Source of the DNA: Mycobacteroides chelonae CCUG 47445
GTDB lineage: Bacteria; Actinomycetota; Actinomycetes; Mycobacteriales; Mycobacteriaceae
Direction: 5' to 3'
DNA length: 64,000 nucleotides
Assembly: GCF_001632805.1 (NCBI RefSeq)
Contig: NZ_CP007220.1
Coordinates: 4,464,001 to 4,528,000, forward strand
Shown one piece after another: positions 1 through 10,092 of the stretch; the first letter of the stretch is position 1, and the number at the start of each line of letters is the position of its first letter. The position numbers and the translations under genes are program-made. The notes beneath the pieces were generated by a model, which saw only the letters and a list, made by a program, of their open reading frames with translations, searched no databases and was not told the origin of the DNA.

Positions 1-180
1 ATGCTCACCTCCGCCCCTGTCATTAGCGTCGATGCAAGCATGTCTATTCATATATTCACGCCCATCTTCGCGATCACCCTCCGTTTCCGGATCTTGGCGA
101 GACACAATGAATCACGTTGATGAATAGCGCCGCGGTGACGCCACTGCAGACCCAGATTCTTCGCCTCGAGAGGACTACAC

Positions 181-2688
181 ATGGAACCCAATAACGGGGA
201 CAGCGCCGAATCCACCGAGAACAACAAACGCGGAGGCCTCTCGCGGCGTTCGATTCTGGGTGGTATCGCGGCCGCCGGTGTCGGTGCCGCCGCGGCGACC
301 GCCGCGATCAAGGGGTTTGAGGGCTCCGATCATGCGACGGGTGCCGGTACACCGGGAACCGGGCCGACCAATGAGGACTTCCACGGGAAGATCGCCCTCG
401 ACGTGCGCGACTCCACACCCGACTGGACTCCGTACGAATTGAAGCGCGCACCGGAGGGTGCGCCCAACATCCTGGTGGTGTTGTACGACGACACCGGGCT
501 GGCGGCCTGGTCGCCATTCGGCGGACGTATCAACATGCCGGTGATGCAGCGCCTCGCCGATAACGGGCTGCGGTACTCGCAATGGCACACCACGGCGCTG
601 TGTTCGCCGACGCGGTCCTGCCTGCTGACCGGCCGCAATCATCACGTGAACCGTTCGGCGTCGATCACCGAGGCCTCCAACGGATTTCCCGGCGCCGCGG
701 GCCGGCTGCCCGCCGAGTGCGCCACCATCGGGCAGGTGCTGCAGGACAACGGGTACAGCACATTCTGGGTGGGCAAGAACCACAATGTGCCCGAAGAAGA
801 CGTCGCCGGTGGCGGTAGCCGGTCCGAGTGGCCCCTGCAGAAGGGCTTCGACCGCTACTACGGGTTCCTGGGCGGCGAGACCAACAACTGGTATCCCGAC
901 CTGGTCGAGGACAACCGGTTCATCGAGCCGCCGTACACCCCTGAAGAGGGCTATCACCTGTCCAAAGACCTTGCCGATCAGGCCCTTCGGATGCTGCGGG
1001 ATCAGCGGGCCACCAACCCGTCCAAGCCCTGGTACCTGTGGTTCTGCCCCGGCGCCAACCACGCTCCCCATCACAGCCCCGCCGAGTACACCGAGAAGTA
1101 CAAGGGCAAGTTCGATGACGGCTACGAGGCCTACCGCGAATGGGTGCTGGCCCGCATGATCGAGAAGGGTGTCATCCCGAAGGACACCAAGCTCACCCCG
1201 CTCAACCCGATGCCCGCAGAGGTCGCCAACGAGGCAGACTCCGTGCGGCCGTGGAACACCCTGAATGCCGACGAGAAGCGCCTCTTCTCCCGGATGGCCG
1301 AGGTGTATGCCGGGTTCTCCGAGTACACCGATGCCCAGGTCGGCCGGATCGTCGACTACCTGGAACAGACCGGCCAGCTGGACAACACCATCGTGTTCTA
1401 CTGCGCGGACAACGGCGCCTCCGGCGAGGGCTCCCCCAACGGCTCGGTGAACGAGAACAAATTCTTCAACGGCTATCCCGATGAGCTGTCCGAGAACATG
1501 CAGTACCTGGACAAGTTGGGCAGCCCCGACACCTATAACCACTACCCCACCGGGTGGGCGGTGGCCTTCTCCACGCCGTTCCAGATGTTCAAGCGCTACT
1601 CGCAGTTCTCGGGCGGCACGTGCGATCCGCTGGTGATCCACTGGCCCAAGGGCATCAAGGACAAGGGCCAGGTACGCCACCAGTACCACCACGTCACCGA
1701 TATCGTGCCCACCATTCTCGACGTGACGGGCCTGCAGATGCCGGAGACCTACCGCGGCGTCACGCAGTATCCGGTGAATGGTGTCTCGATGCGGTACAGC
1801 TTCGAGAAGGCCGATGCCCCCACCACCAAGAAGCGCCAGTACTACGCCATGCTGGGTACCCGCGGAATCTGGGAGGACGGCTGGAAGGCCGCGGCCCTGC
1901 ATGCACCGATCAGCGGTAAGGGCCACTTCGACCAGGACAAGTGGGAGCTGTACCACGTCGACGAAGACCGCTCCGAGTCAACGAATCTGGCCGATAAGTA
2001 CCCCGACAAGCTCAAGGGGTTGATCGCGGCGTGGTTCGACGAAGCAGACAAGAACTTCGTACTGCCCCTCGATGACCGATCGGCCACCGAACTGCTCACC
2101 ATCGAACGGCCGTCGACCGAACCCAAGCGCAACCGCTACATCTACTACCCCGACACCGCACCCGTGCCCGAGGGCGTGGCGGTCAGTATCCGCGGCCGGT
2201 CTTACAAGATCATCGCCGACGTGGAGACCACCAAGGATTCACAGGGTGTGATCTTCGCGCACGGCTCGCGGTTCGGTGGACATGCCCTTTTCCTCAAGGA
2301 CGGGAAGCTCCACTACGTCTACAACTTCCTGGGGCTCAAGCCGGAGCAGGTGTTCGTCTCACCGCCTGTGTCTCCCGGGAAACGCACCCTGGGCATGGAA
2401 TTCGTCCGCAAGGACAAGGGCCAGTACGGCGAATCCCTGGGAACGACAACGCTGTTCATCGACGGTAAGCCGGTTGCCAACGGCCCGATGCGGGCCCAGG
2501 TGGGCAAGTTCACCCTGGCGGGCGACGGCTTGTGTGTCGGCTTCGACAGCGGAGACAACGTCTCGCAGCTGTACGCCCACCCCGGGACCTTCACGGGGGG
2601 CACCATCAAGGGTGTCGCGATCGACGTCAGCGAGGAGACCTTCATCGACCTGGAGAAGGAAGCACAGGCAGCGTGGGCGCGGGACTGA
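181..2688 (+). CDS. Tat-exported arylsulfatase (type I sulfatase)
   Basis: This 835-residue protein is predicted to hydrolyse sulfate esters outside the cytoplasm. Residues 21-26 (SRRSIL) followed by an Ala/Gly-rich stretch form a Tat signal. The CSPTR core at 141-145 fits the C-x-P-x-R formylglycine motif, so Cys141 should need a formylglycine-generating enzyme, which is not in the window. The YDD segment near residue 102 supplies metal-binding aspartates. The sulfatase fold runs to about residue 630, and the remaining 200 residues look like a beta-rich accessory domain. The start at 181 is supported by GAGAGGA just upstream. The substrate cannot be read from sequence. Confidence 0.93.
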   Translation: MEPNNGDSAESTENNKRGGLSRRSILGGIAAAGVGAAAATAAIKGFEGSDHATGAGTPGTGPTNEDFHGKIALDVRDSTPDWTPYELKRAPEGAPNILVVLYDDTGLAAWSPFGGRINMPVMQRLADNGLRYSQWHTTALCSPTRSCLLTGRNHHVNRSASITEASNGFPGAAGRLPAECATIGQVLQDNGYSTFWVGKNHNVPEEDVAGGGSRSEWPLQKGFDRYYGFLGGETNNWYPDLVEDNRFIEPPYTPEEGYHLSKDLADQALRMLRDQRATNPSKPWYLWFCPGANHAPHHSPAEYTEKYKGKFDDGYEAYREWVLARMIEKGVIPKDTKLTPLNPMPAEVANEADSVRPWNTLNADEKRLFSRMAEVYAGFSEYTDAQVGRIVDYLEQTGQLDNTIVFYCADNGASGEGSPNGSVNENKFFNGYPDELSENMQYLDKLGSPDTYNHYPTGWAVAFSTPFQMFKRYSQFSGGTCDPLVIHWPKGIKDKGQVRHQYHHVTDIVPTILDVTGLQMPETYRGVTQYPVNGVSMRYSFEKADAPTTKKRQYYAMLGTRGIWEDGWKAAALHAPISGKGHFDQDKWELYHVDEDRSESTNLADKYPDKLKGLIAAWFDEADKNFVLPLDDRSATELLTIERPSTEPKRNRYIYYPDTAPVPEGVAVSIRGRSYKIIADVETTKDSQGVIFAHGSRFGGHALFLKDGKLHYVYNFLGLKPEQVFVSPPVSPGKRTLGMEFVRKDKGQYGESLGTTTLFIDGKPVANGPMRAQVGKFTLAGDGLCVGFDSGDNVSQLYAHPGTFTGGTIKGVAIDVSEETFIDLEKEAQAAWARD

Positions 2689-2712
2689 GCTCGTACGCGG
2701 GGTGAAATGCCG

Positions 2713-2757
2713 CCGGGCTCGGGCCGGCCATCGGGAAGCTGGCCAGTCCGAGCCCGG
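2713..2757 (+). terminator. stem-loop after the sulfatase gene
   Basis: Arms ccgggctcgg (2713-2722) and ccgagcccgg (2748-2757) are exact reverse complements, with a second inner pair (ggcca/tggcc). There is no U-tract, as is common for mycobacterial terminators. It lies 25 bases after the sulfatase stop and before the NUDIX gene. Confidence 0.6.
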
Positions 2758-2819
2758 TGGCGCCATTCCCCGATAATCGGTGTGCGAAAACCAATATCAG
2801 TACACCGAGAGGGGGACAG

Positions 2820-3275
2820 ATGACTCGTATCCCTGAGATATGCGACCGGCCGCACCCCGGTGTGGGCTGCTTCGTCGTCAAAGACGGCCGGTTTCTGATG
2901 GGTCGGCGACGGGGCGCACACGGTGCGGGCACGTGGTCCGTGCCAGGTGGCTGGATCGAGCGGGGCGAGAGCCCGGAATCGGCAGCCATTCGCGAGGTCT
3001 GGGAGGAAACCGGCATGAGGATCGCCGATCCTCATGCCGTCGGCGCCACGACAACTGTCCATCCTGAAGGTTTGTGTTCTCTGACGGTGTGGGTCGTTTC
3101 GCGTTGGGAATCCGGCGAACCGATCTGCAGGGAACCTGACAAATTCGTTGAACAGCGTTGGTGTGCACTAGAAGCAGGACTGCCCACGCCGCTATTCGGC
3201 GTGTGGACTGATCTGCTGGCCTCACCCACGTACACGCGTCTACGCGAGCTGTTGGTCACCAACCCGTATGCATGA
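2820..3275 (+). CDS. NUDIX hydrolase
   Basis: The 151-residue protein carries a perfect Nudix box (G-x5-E-x7-R-E-x2-E-E-x-G) at residues 44-66, so it should cleave a nucleoside diphosphate linked to another moiety using Mg2+. The ATG at 2820 is preferred over an upstream in-frame start because GAGAGGGGGA lies just before it and the family fold begins directly (HPGVGCFVV). Such stand-alone NUDIX proteins sanitise nucleotides or process ADP-ribose-like compounds; the substrate is not predictable here. It stands alone, after a stem-loop and before a 195-bp gap. Confidence 0.9.
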   Translation: MTRIPEICDRPHPGVGCFVVKDGRFLMGRRRGAHGAGTWSVPGGWIERGESPESAAIREVWEETGMRIADPHAVGATTTVHPEGLCSLTVWVVSRWESGEPICREPDKFVEQRWCALEAGLPTPLFGVWTDLLASPTYTRLRELLVTNPYA

Positions 3276-3470
3276 CAGCGCCAAAGTACAGGCTGCTTAA
3301 ACTCACAACGAATTCATGCTGCGCGACTACGCCCATCGGCATTCCGTTGCGCATACAGCCAAATCTTCACCGCGACTTCGCTTAGCGGCCAAACCCACTC
3401 CCCTCATTTGTTCGATCGTCGCTATCTACTTCCGTGATCCGATTGCACAGCTTCTTGATTTCCGAGTGGT

Positions 3471-5816
3471 TTGGAGTATCCGGTGATCGACTTGGGCACA
3501 TTGCTATTGCGGACAAGCGCAGGAGCGCTGCTGATTGCGGCGGGATGCCTGGTGGGCGCGAGTGCTGCGCAGGCCGCGCCTTCCGGCGACGGCGCCGGAG
3601 TTCATGGGGCAGAGTCGGCCAGCGGAGCGAAATCTGGTTCGGGCGCGACGTCTTCGGGTGAATCCACTGCTCGCGCCGGTGCTGGTTCCACAGCCACAGA
3701 TTCCGTCAACACCAAGTCCTCCAAGGACTCACAACGCTCGGTCACCCCTCGCAATCCGCGCGAGGCGGCAGATTCATCCAGTGCAGGCAGCCCTGGCAGC
3801 TCTGCCGCTGCGCAGCAGAAATCCCCCAGTGCCCCGTCGTCTGGGAATGCCGCAGCCACAAGCGATAAACCCGATGTCGCACAGGCGCCGCGGGCCAACA
3901 CTCTCACCAGCGCGAAACCGAGTACCGCGGGCGCAACTAGCGTCGCCCGCGAACCGCACACAGATGCCGGTCATACGACGGCGTCCGAACCGACTCACGA
4001 CGCAACCACCGGGACCAAACCAGTCGACGGACCCAAGGCGCCCACGCAGACTCTGTCAGGTCACGACACGGCGACCAGCGACCCGAAAGCACTTGAGGCG
4101 CAACTTCCTCGAACCAAGACCGCCGCACCGGAATCACTTCTCTCCGCCGCTGGCGCCCCTAACACACAGACACCACCGGCGGGCAAAAGAACTTCCGCCC
4201 GAAGCACTGATCCTGCCGTCACTACGCCACTTCACACCGCAGCGGATAGCGAGCTGATCAACAAGACCACTGCTACGGTCAGCATCCCCCGAAGCGCGCC
4301 GACAGCAACCCTCACCGATACGGTCGCACCACAGCACCTGGCAACAGTGGAGTTGCCACGACGCCAGTCAGCCGCACCCGAAGTAGCACTGGCGCCAATA
4401 GCTTTAACGCCACGGGCTCCCGTCTCGACGGCGGTGGCACCTGCCCTCCCCGCGCCGGTCGCCCCGCTGGCACCCCCGGCGCCCGCGCCCGTTCCGGTGC
4501 CAGTCAATCCACCGGCACCCACCGGTGGTACCAGCTCCGTCACGTCGACCTCTGTCAACACCCGTAAGCGCGGTGAAAGCGCCGGCGACACCGTGACTCA
4601 GGAACCCGTGAACAAGGTGCTGGTGATCGGTGTTGACGGCACCAACATGAGCAAGATTCTTGACGCGCAGACACCCAACTTCCACGAGTTGATGCAAGAG
4701 GGAACCACTGGCGTGTCAAGTATCGCCGGGCATACCACCATCTCCGCGGACTCATGGACGACGATCCTGACCGGCGTATGGGACAGCAAACATGGCGTGA
4801 CCAACAACGGCATCACCAACGACTTCACCCGATTCCCCTCGGTGTACACCCAGATCGAAAGGGCCAAACCGGAACTCAAAACCGCATCGATAGCAGACTG
4901 GAACGTGCTGGAGAAGATTGCGCAGGGTGGTATCGGCGCCGACCAGGTTGTCCGCACACCCGCTATCGCCGGTGACGATTCCGAAAGCCAACTCGATGCG
5001 CAAACCTCTGCCAGTGTCGCCAAGTCAATCCAGAAGGACGGCCCCGACTTTCTCTTCACCCATCTAGACCAGGTGGACCACGCCGGCCACCTCTACGGCG
5101 GCGGATCTCAGCAGTACATCGACGCACTCGAACGCACAGACGCCAACGTCGGCACCATCATGGACGCGGTCCGGGCCCGGGAAGCAGCGACCGGCGAGAA
5201 GTGGACGGTGCTGGTGGTGACCGATCACGGACACCGTCCAGAATTGGGTGTAGGGCATGGATTCCAGTCTCCCAACGAGACATCCACCTTTGTGATCGCC
5301 CGCGGCCCTGGCTTCAAACCCGGCCAGATCAATCCGGCGTTCGGGATCGACGACATCACCCCGACCGCCCTGGGGCTACTGGGAGTGCCGTCGCTTCCCG
5401 ACTCCGACGGCACCGACCTGCGGTCGCTCGCCGACCACGCCAGTACCCCGACTAACCGCAAGACGGCGATCAGCGACATGGTCAACGCCAACCACTATCC
5501 GGACCTGCTCACCCGGCTGCGGCTCGGAATCCGTTCGGTGATCAGCCTGCCCGCCGGCCCGCTGCTCGACGGAATCGTCGATGGTGTCAATGGGGTACGA
5601 CGGCAGCTTGACGCGGTGGGCTCCTCCGGAGTGCCCGTGTTCTCGCCACTGGCCAGCGCCACGAGTTGGGCATTGGGGGCTTTCAACCAGGGACTCACCG
5701 CGGTCACCAACGCGGTGGTCACGGCGGTCAACCGCCTCACGGGTGCGGGAGTCGTCGACGCGGCGCCCGGTGACAATGACCGCAGCCTCCCCCAGCAGGT
5801 GCTGCCGGCCCTGTGA
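3471..5816 (+). CDS. secreted alkaline-phosphatase-superfamily phosphodiesterase with disordered linker
   Basis: The first 36 residues form a Sec signal peptide (hydrophobic GALLIAAGCLVGASAAQA, then AP). Residues about 37-375 are low-complexity Ser/Thr/Ala/Pro with no fold, plausibly a glycosylated wall-spanning spacer. The catalytic part begins near 383 (VLVIGVDG) and has a nucleophile-type Thr at about 422-423 in GHTTISADSW, DQVDHAGH near 533-540 and TDHGH near 585-588, the metal-ligand pattern of type I nucleotide pyrophosphatase/phosphodiesterases. About 150 C-terminal residues have no obvious family. The start is TTG 3471 or GTG 3483; both keep the signal peptide. It converges with the LuxR gene 20 bases away. 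Confidence 0.85.
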   Translation: MEYPVIDLGTLLLRTSAGALLIAAGCLVGASAAQAAPSGDGAGVHGAESASGAKSGSGATSSGESTARAGAGSTATDSVNTKSSKDSQRSVTPRNPREAADSSSAGSPGSSAAAQQKSPSAPSSGNAAATSDKPDVAQAPRANTLTSAKPSTAGATSVAREPHTDAGHTTASEPTHDATTGTKPVDGPKAPTQTLSGHDTATSDPKALEAQLPRTKTAAPESLLSAAGAPNTQTPPAGKRTSARSTDPAVTTPLHTAADSELINKTTATVSIPRSAPTATLTDTVAPQHLATVELPRRQSAAPEVALAPIALTPRAPVSTAVAPALPAPVAPLAPPAPAPVPVPVNPPAPTGGTSSVTSTSVNTRKRGESAGDTVTQEPVNKVLVIGVDGTNMSKILDAQTPNFHELMQEGTTGVSSIAGHTTISADSWTTILTGVWDSKHGVTNNGITNDFTRFPSVYTQIERAKPELKTASIADWNVLEKIAQGGIGADQVVRTPAIAGDDSESQLDAQTSASVAKSIQKDGPDFLFTHLDQVDHAGHLYGGGSQQYIDALERTDANVGTIMDAVRAREAATGEKWTVLVVTDHGHRPELGVGHGFQSPNETSTFVIARGPGFKPGQINPAFGIDDITPTALGLLGVPSLPDSDGTDLRSLADHASTPTNRKTAISDMVNANHYPDLLTRLRLGIRSVISLPAGPLLDGIVDGVNGVRRQLDAVGSSGVPVFSPLASATSWALGAFNQGLTAVTNAVVTAVNRLTGAGVVDAAPGDNDRSLPQQVLPAL

Positions 5817-5836
5817 TCAGGTGTTGCACCGCAGCG

Positions 5837-8449
5837 TCAGTGCGGCGCGATGCCGATGGCTTCGCGGCGGTTCGATACCTGCAGTTTCTGGTAAATGGAT
5901 CGCTGATGTGTCTTGAGGGTGTTGACGGACACCGAGAGCTTCGCGGCGATCTCCGCCGCGGTCATCGGAGTCCGCAGGTACGCCAACACTTCTCGCTCCC
6001 GTGAGGTAAGTGCTGCGGCGGGGTTCTCCGATGTGCCTGTCTCGCAGGCCAACAGACAATCGGCAAGAAAGTCCGGATACGCGGTCCGCGAGCTGTGTGC
6101 CCCCAACAGCTCACGGCACGACTGATCGGCGTTGTCCAGGAACGGGTAACGCACGGATTCGGAGGCCGCCAGCGCAAGCGACTCCTCCAGCAGCTGGTGG
6201 GCCTCGTTGTTGTCGCTGCGATCCCACGCCAGTAAGGCGCCCACCAGAGCCGCGTAGGCACGCGTGTAGGGAGCCACTGACTCGCCACGTGCATTGTCGG
6301 CCAGGGCTTGTGCCAGATCGGCGTCTCCAAGCCGTCGGCATATACCCGCAACCATCGCAGAGGCGGTCGGCAGTGGCGTCACATCGACGAGCCTTGCCGC
6401 CAGCCGTAAGGCCTCGTGGTTGTGTCCCCGGATCTCGGCGATCCTCGCGAGCGCGGCTGTACGGAAACTGCCAATCGGCAGGGCCCTGTTGTCTCCCTCG
6501 CCGATGCGTGTGGCCACCGCCTCCAGTTGCGGGAGGGACAAAGCGCACCCCTGGTTCCACAGCGCTGCGGCACTGAACACCAACATCATGCGCCCGATGT
6601 TCGGATAGCCCTCCCCCACCGCAGCATCCACCACGGTGAAATCCTCGAGCGCGCCGACCAGCTCGCCCTGCCACAGTTGTATGAATCCCGTTGTGAAACA
6701 GGATATCCCGCCGCCTTCGTGAGAGAGCCAGGGAACCTCTGCCATGCTCAGCGACTGCTGGGCGCGGCCGAACTGTCCGGCGTGGACATACGCGAAGGCC
6801 AGGCTCTCCGTGGCCCTGTCCGCGACCGTCGCCAGACCCAGCGCACGGCACTCCTGTGCCGCCGACTCCAGCAGTCGCATCGAGTGGCCGACGTCGCGCC
6901 GCAACCGGGTTTCGGCCCAGCCCACCAGGAACAGTGCGCAGGCATACACGCGGTCGGGCACCAGTGTCCGATCGGTAAGAGCCTCGGACACCGCGTCGAC
7001 GGCGCCCGCCATGGTGCTGTGGTCGTCGGAGATCAGGATGCGGCTCAGATTCGCGACAAGGCGCACGCGCCGAGACTCGACGTGATCGTGCGCCAGGTCC
7101 TGCGCACGGTCGAAATGCAGCTGCGCGCCAAGGCGATCACCGGCGACCTCGCGGCAACAGGAACGCACCATCGCAATGTCGGCCGTCTCGCCGAACGCCT
7201 CGGCCACCTGGATGCACGCACTCTCCAGCGCCACAGATCTGGCCTCTAACAGCAGTTCGAGCCAGTGGTCGGTGATCGTCTCCGCGGCCAACCGCCCGTC
7301 TGCACCGCGAACGGCATGCTCAACGGCATCCAACGGATAGCGGTCCCGCAGCGCGCGTGCGGCCAGCAGATTCAAGGCGCTCCATCGCGCTGGGTCCGAC
7401 TGCCGCAGCACTTCGCCACAGCCGTGCGCGAACATCGAATGCCATTGGTAGATAGCCTCTTCACCAGATCCGAATCGTTCGATGAACAGTCCGGACGTCG
7501 CACATTCGGCGAGCAGCCCCGCGGCATCGGCGCGCCCGGAGAGAGCGGCGGCCAAGCGTTCATCCACCCGCGTGCATACCGTGGCGGCCAGCACGAAGTC
7601 GGCAAGCTCCGGGCGCAGCCGCCCCAGAACGGCGGCACGGATGTACTCGCTGAGATCCAGATCATCAGGAGTACTGGGTATTTCGTCATCCAGGAGCGCC
7701 AGCCGCACGGCTGCGGGCCAGCCCCCGGTGCTGTGCGCGATGCGTTCGGCAGCTCCGGCCGAGAGGTCCTGCCTGCGTAGATGACCGGCGGCCGAATGCA
7801 CATCCTCAGCCGTGAAAGCCAATTCGCCCGCCGCGACCACCGCCACCTGACCGTGTACCCGCAGCCGGGTGAGCAAGGCTTCCGGCGCCTCCGTGGTGAT
7901 CAGAATCAATCGCAGCCAGGACGGCCCGTGCTCGATGAACTCGACGAACTCCGCGGACTGCGTGACGCCGATGGCCTTCTGGAAGTCGTCGAGCACGACC
8001 GTGACCGGGCCGGGCATCTGGATCGTCGACAGGGCGGTGAACACCAGTCCCGGAGACGGCAGCTCGAAGGCGGTCGCCAGGGCGCGCCGGACCTGGGCGT
8101 CGTCACCGTCATCTGCGGCGTGCCGCAGCGCCGTCATGATGCCGCGGATCAGCTCGGGAAAGTCTGCTGCCTGCTCCGTCACCGTCAGCCAGCCGACCGA
8201 ACCCGGCTGCTGTTGTCGCCGCGCTGCGGCCCATTGCCCTACGGCGACCGTCTTGCCGAAGCCGGACGGCGCAAGCACCACGACGGCCCTGGACTGCTCA
8301 ACGTGCAGGTCAAGAGCATGGTGCACGGCCGAACGGGCAATCATTCCCGGGCTCGATGACGGTGGCGTGGCCAGAAACCACGGCGCAGGACTCCACGCCG
8401 TGGATCCGGTGGGCTCCCCGACCGCAGTCAGGTCGTCGCGGCCAGCCAT
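5837..8449 (-). CDS. large ATP-binding LuxR-family regulator (LAL/MalT-like)
   Basis: This 870-residue protein has a Walker A motif (APSGFGKT, residues 60-67) in an N-terminal STAND-type NTPase, a long helical repeat region resembling the MalT sensor, and a C-terminal LuxR helix-turn-helix (about 812-868, containing TSREREVLAYL and SVSVNTLKTHQRSIYQKL). Proteins of this design are ATP-dependent transcriptional activators that oligomerise on an inducer. The inducer and targets are unknown. The adjacent genes, a secreted phosphodiesterase and an envelope protease, are candidates by position only. Confidence 0.88.
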   Translation of the reverse strand: MAGRDDLTAVGEPTGSTAWSPAPWFLATPPSSSPGMIARSAVHHALDLHVEQSRAVVVLAPSGFGKTVAVGQWAAARRQQQPGSVGWLTVTEQAADFPELIRGIMTALRHAADDGDDAQVRRALATAFELPSPGLVFTALSTIQMPGPVTVVLDDFQKAIGVTQSAEFVEFIEHGPSWLRLILITTEAPEALLTRLRVHGQVAVVAAGELAFTAEDVHSAAGHLRRQDLSAGAAERIAHSTGGWPAAVRLALLDDEIPSTPDDLDLSEYIRAAVLGRLRPELADFVLAATVCTRVDERLAAALSGRADAAGLLAECATSGLFIERFGSGEEAIYQWHSMFAHGCGEVLRQSDPARWSALNLLAARALRDRYPLDAVEHAVRGADGRLAAETITDHWLELLLEARSVALESACIQVAEAFGETADIAMVRSCCREVAGDRLGAQLHFDRAQDLAHDHVESRRVRLVANLSRILISDDHSTMAGAVDAVSEALTDRTLVPDRVYACALFLVGWAETRLRRDVGHSMRLLESAAQECRALGLATVADRATESLAFAYVHAGQFGRAQQSLSMAEVPWLSHEGGGISCFTTGFIQLWQGELVGALEDFTVVDAAVGEGYPNIGRMMLVFSAAALWNQGCALSLPQLEAVATRIGEGDNRALPIGSFRTAALARIAEIRGHNHEALRLAARLVDVTPLPTASAMVAGICRRLGDADLAQALADNARGESVAPYTRAYAALVGALLAWDRSDNNEAHQLLEESLALAASESVRYPFLDNADQSCRELLGAHSSRTAYPDFLADCLLACETGTSENPAAALTSREREVLAYLRTPMTAAEIAAKLSVSVNTLKTHQRSIYQKLQVSNRREAIGIAPH

Positions 8450-8465
8450 CCGTTCATTGTCGCCG

Positions 8466-8498
8466 GAACCCGGGTGGCCCCGTTAGCCACCCGGGTTC
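8466..8498 (-). terminator. strong hairpin between htrA and the LuxR gene
   Basis: Thirteen-base perfect arms (gaacccgggtggc at 8466-8478, gccacccgggttc at 8486-8498) enclose a 7-base loop. The hairpin sits 8 bases beyond the protease stop, so it most likely ends htrA transcription and insulates the LuxR gene. Confidence 0.75.
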
Positions 8499-8505
8499 GG
8501 CGCTC

Positions 8506-9972
8506 TCACGTTGCCGATTGCCCGAGGGTGACCTGGACCGTGCGCGATGTTCCCGACTGGTCCGCGTAGGTGAGTGTGACCGCGTCGCCGGGCGCCTTGG
8601 ACCGCACCGCGGCCACCAGCGCCTCGGGACCGTCGATCACCTGGTTGTCGACCTTGGTGATCACGGCGCCCTTGGGCAGGCCGGCCGTCGCCGCCGCGCT
8701 GCCACTGACCACACCCGCCACGACCGCGCCAGGCATGTCGTCACCGGAGCCCAGCTGAACACCCAACGAGGCATGCCGCACGGTGCCGGTGGAGACCAGC
8801 TCGTCGGCGATGCGCTTGGCTTGATCCACCGGGATGGCGAAGCCCAGGCCGATCGAGCCGGCCTGTCCGCCGCCCTGTGAGTCTTGGCCGCCGGACAGCG
8901 AAGCGATCGCCGAGTTCACACCGATGAGGTCACCGTTCATGTCCACGAGTGCGCCACCGGAGTTGCCGGGGTTGATGGCCGCATCCGTTTGGATGGCACT
9001 CATCACCGAATGCTGTCCGCTCTGGTCGTCACCGGTGCTGACCGGGCGACCGAGCGCGCTGATGATGCCGGTTGTCACTGTCCCTTTCAGGCCCAGGGGT
9101 GAACCGATGGCGACGACGTTCTGGCCAACCTTCAGATCTTTCGAGGAACCGATGGAGATCGGGGTGAGGTCGGAGACACCCTGGGCCCGGACCACGGCCA
9201 GGTCATCGTCGGGGTCGGTGCCGACGACGGTGAACGGCACCGTACGGCCATCGGCCAGGGTCACGGTTGCCTTGACGCCGTCGCCGGAGTGGGCGGACGG
9301 CCGGGTGCTGCGCCGGTCGTGGCCGTTGGGCACCTGCCCGTCACGACCATCCTGATAGTCGCCCGGCAGCTGTTCGCCGGGAAGGATGCCGGGCGGAAGG
9401 TTGGTGAGCGGTCCCCGGCGCGATGGGGCCGAGGGCGCCAGATCGCCGCTGCTCGACGTCGCCGCCGCGGCGGCCACGACGTGATTGTTGGTCAGGATCA
9501 GTCCGTCAGAACTCAGGACGATGCCGGAGCCTTCCTCGCCCTGCTGCCCGCTTTGAATCTTCAGTTGCACCACGCTGGGCAGCACTTTGGCCGACACCTG
9601 TTCAACCGAGCCGACCGGGGCCGCAGCACCGGGCTGTCCGAGTATTGAACCTGTTGGCAGGGAAGGTTTTCCGGCGACACCCGGGCTCGATACCTGCGCT
9701 ACGGGGGCGGGATGTCCGGACTGGTTCACCACGACGACGGCCGTGGTGGCGCTGGCGGCGATGGCCACCACAACGGCGCCGGCGGTCAGCCCGACAGCGC
9801 GAAGACGTTTCCGGCGCAGCGGGTTCGGCGCCAGTTCGGCACGGTCCGGGAACGTCTCGCCATACGCGTAGCGTGTCCGGGTGTCGGTGGATGGACCGTG
9901 CACCTGGCGATAGCCGTGCTGGCCCAATGGGAATTCGGTTCCGTACGGCGGATGCCCAGGCTGGTAGTTCAT
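8506..9972 (-). CDS. HtrA/DegP-family membrane-anchored serine protease with PDZ domain (PepD-like)
   Basis: The 488-residue product has a cytosolic N-terminus, one membrane segment (about 59-83), a trypsin-like domain with triad His164, Asp257 and Ser338 (NPGNSGG), and a C-terminal PDZ domain. It should act in the periplasm on damaged or regulatory envelope proteins, like M. tuberculosis PepD. An insert of about 60 residues rich in Pro, Gly and Asp separates His from Asp. The start MNYQPG at 9972 is chosen because AGGAAGAAGGA precedes it, whereas an earlier ATG (10086) adds 38 non-homologous residues. It follows mmpL on the same strand after 120 bases. Confidence 0.9.
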   Translation of the reverse strand: MNYQPGHPPYGTEFPLGQHGYRQVHGPSTDTRTRYAYGETFPDRAELAPNPLRRKRLRAVGLTAGAVVVAIAASATTAVVVVNQSGHPAPVAQVSSPGVAGKPSLPTGSILGQPGAAAPVGSVEQVSAKVLPSVVQLKIQSGQQGEEGSGIVLSSDGLILTNNHVVAAAAATSSSGDLAPSAPSRRGPLTNLPPGILPGEQLPGDYQDGRDGQVPNGHDRRSTRPSAHSGDGVKATVTLADGRTVPFTVVGTDPDDDLAVVRAQGVSDLTPISIGSSKDLKVGQNVVAIGSPLGLKGTVTTGIISALGRPVSTGDDQSGQHSVMSAIQTDAAINPGNSGGALVDMNGDLIGVNSAIASLSGGQDSQGGGQAGSIGLGFAIPVDQAKRIADELVSTGTVRHASLGVQLGSGDDMPGAVVAGVVSGSAAATAGLPKGAVITKVDNQVIDGPEALVAAVRSKAPGDAVTLTYADQSGTSRTVQVTLGQSAT

Positions 9973-10092
9973 CGATATGTCCTTCTTCCTCACGATGCAG
10001 TCAGGGCACTGTCCGCCTCTGGTTCGCACTGTCACAGTGCCTGCATCCACTGAGGCCAGGCTGAGAATTTCCTCGATGCTAGCCAAGACTTT

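Noticed and set aside
48..311. short reverse frame at the left edge and a 39-codon plus-strand frame at 1-120
   Set aside because: No ribosome site or family similarity; the sulfatase promoter more likely lies here.
175..1956. 593-codon open frame on the minus strand inside the sulfatase gene
   Set aside because: It is a high-GC antisense shadow; the plus-strand product has signal, catalytic motif and family structure, and this one has none.
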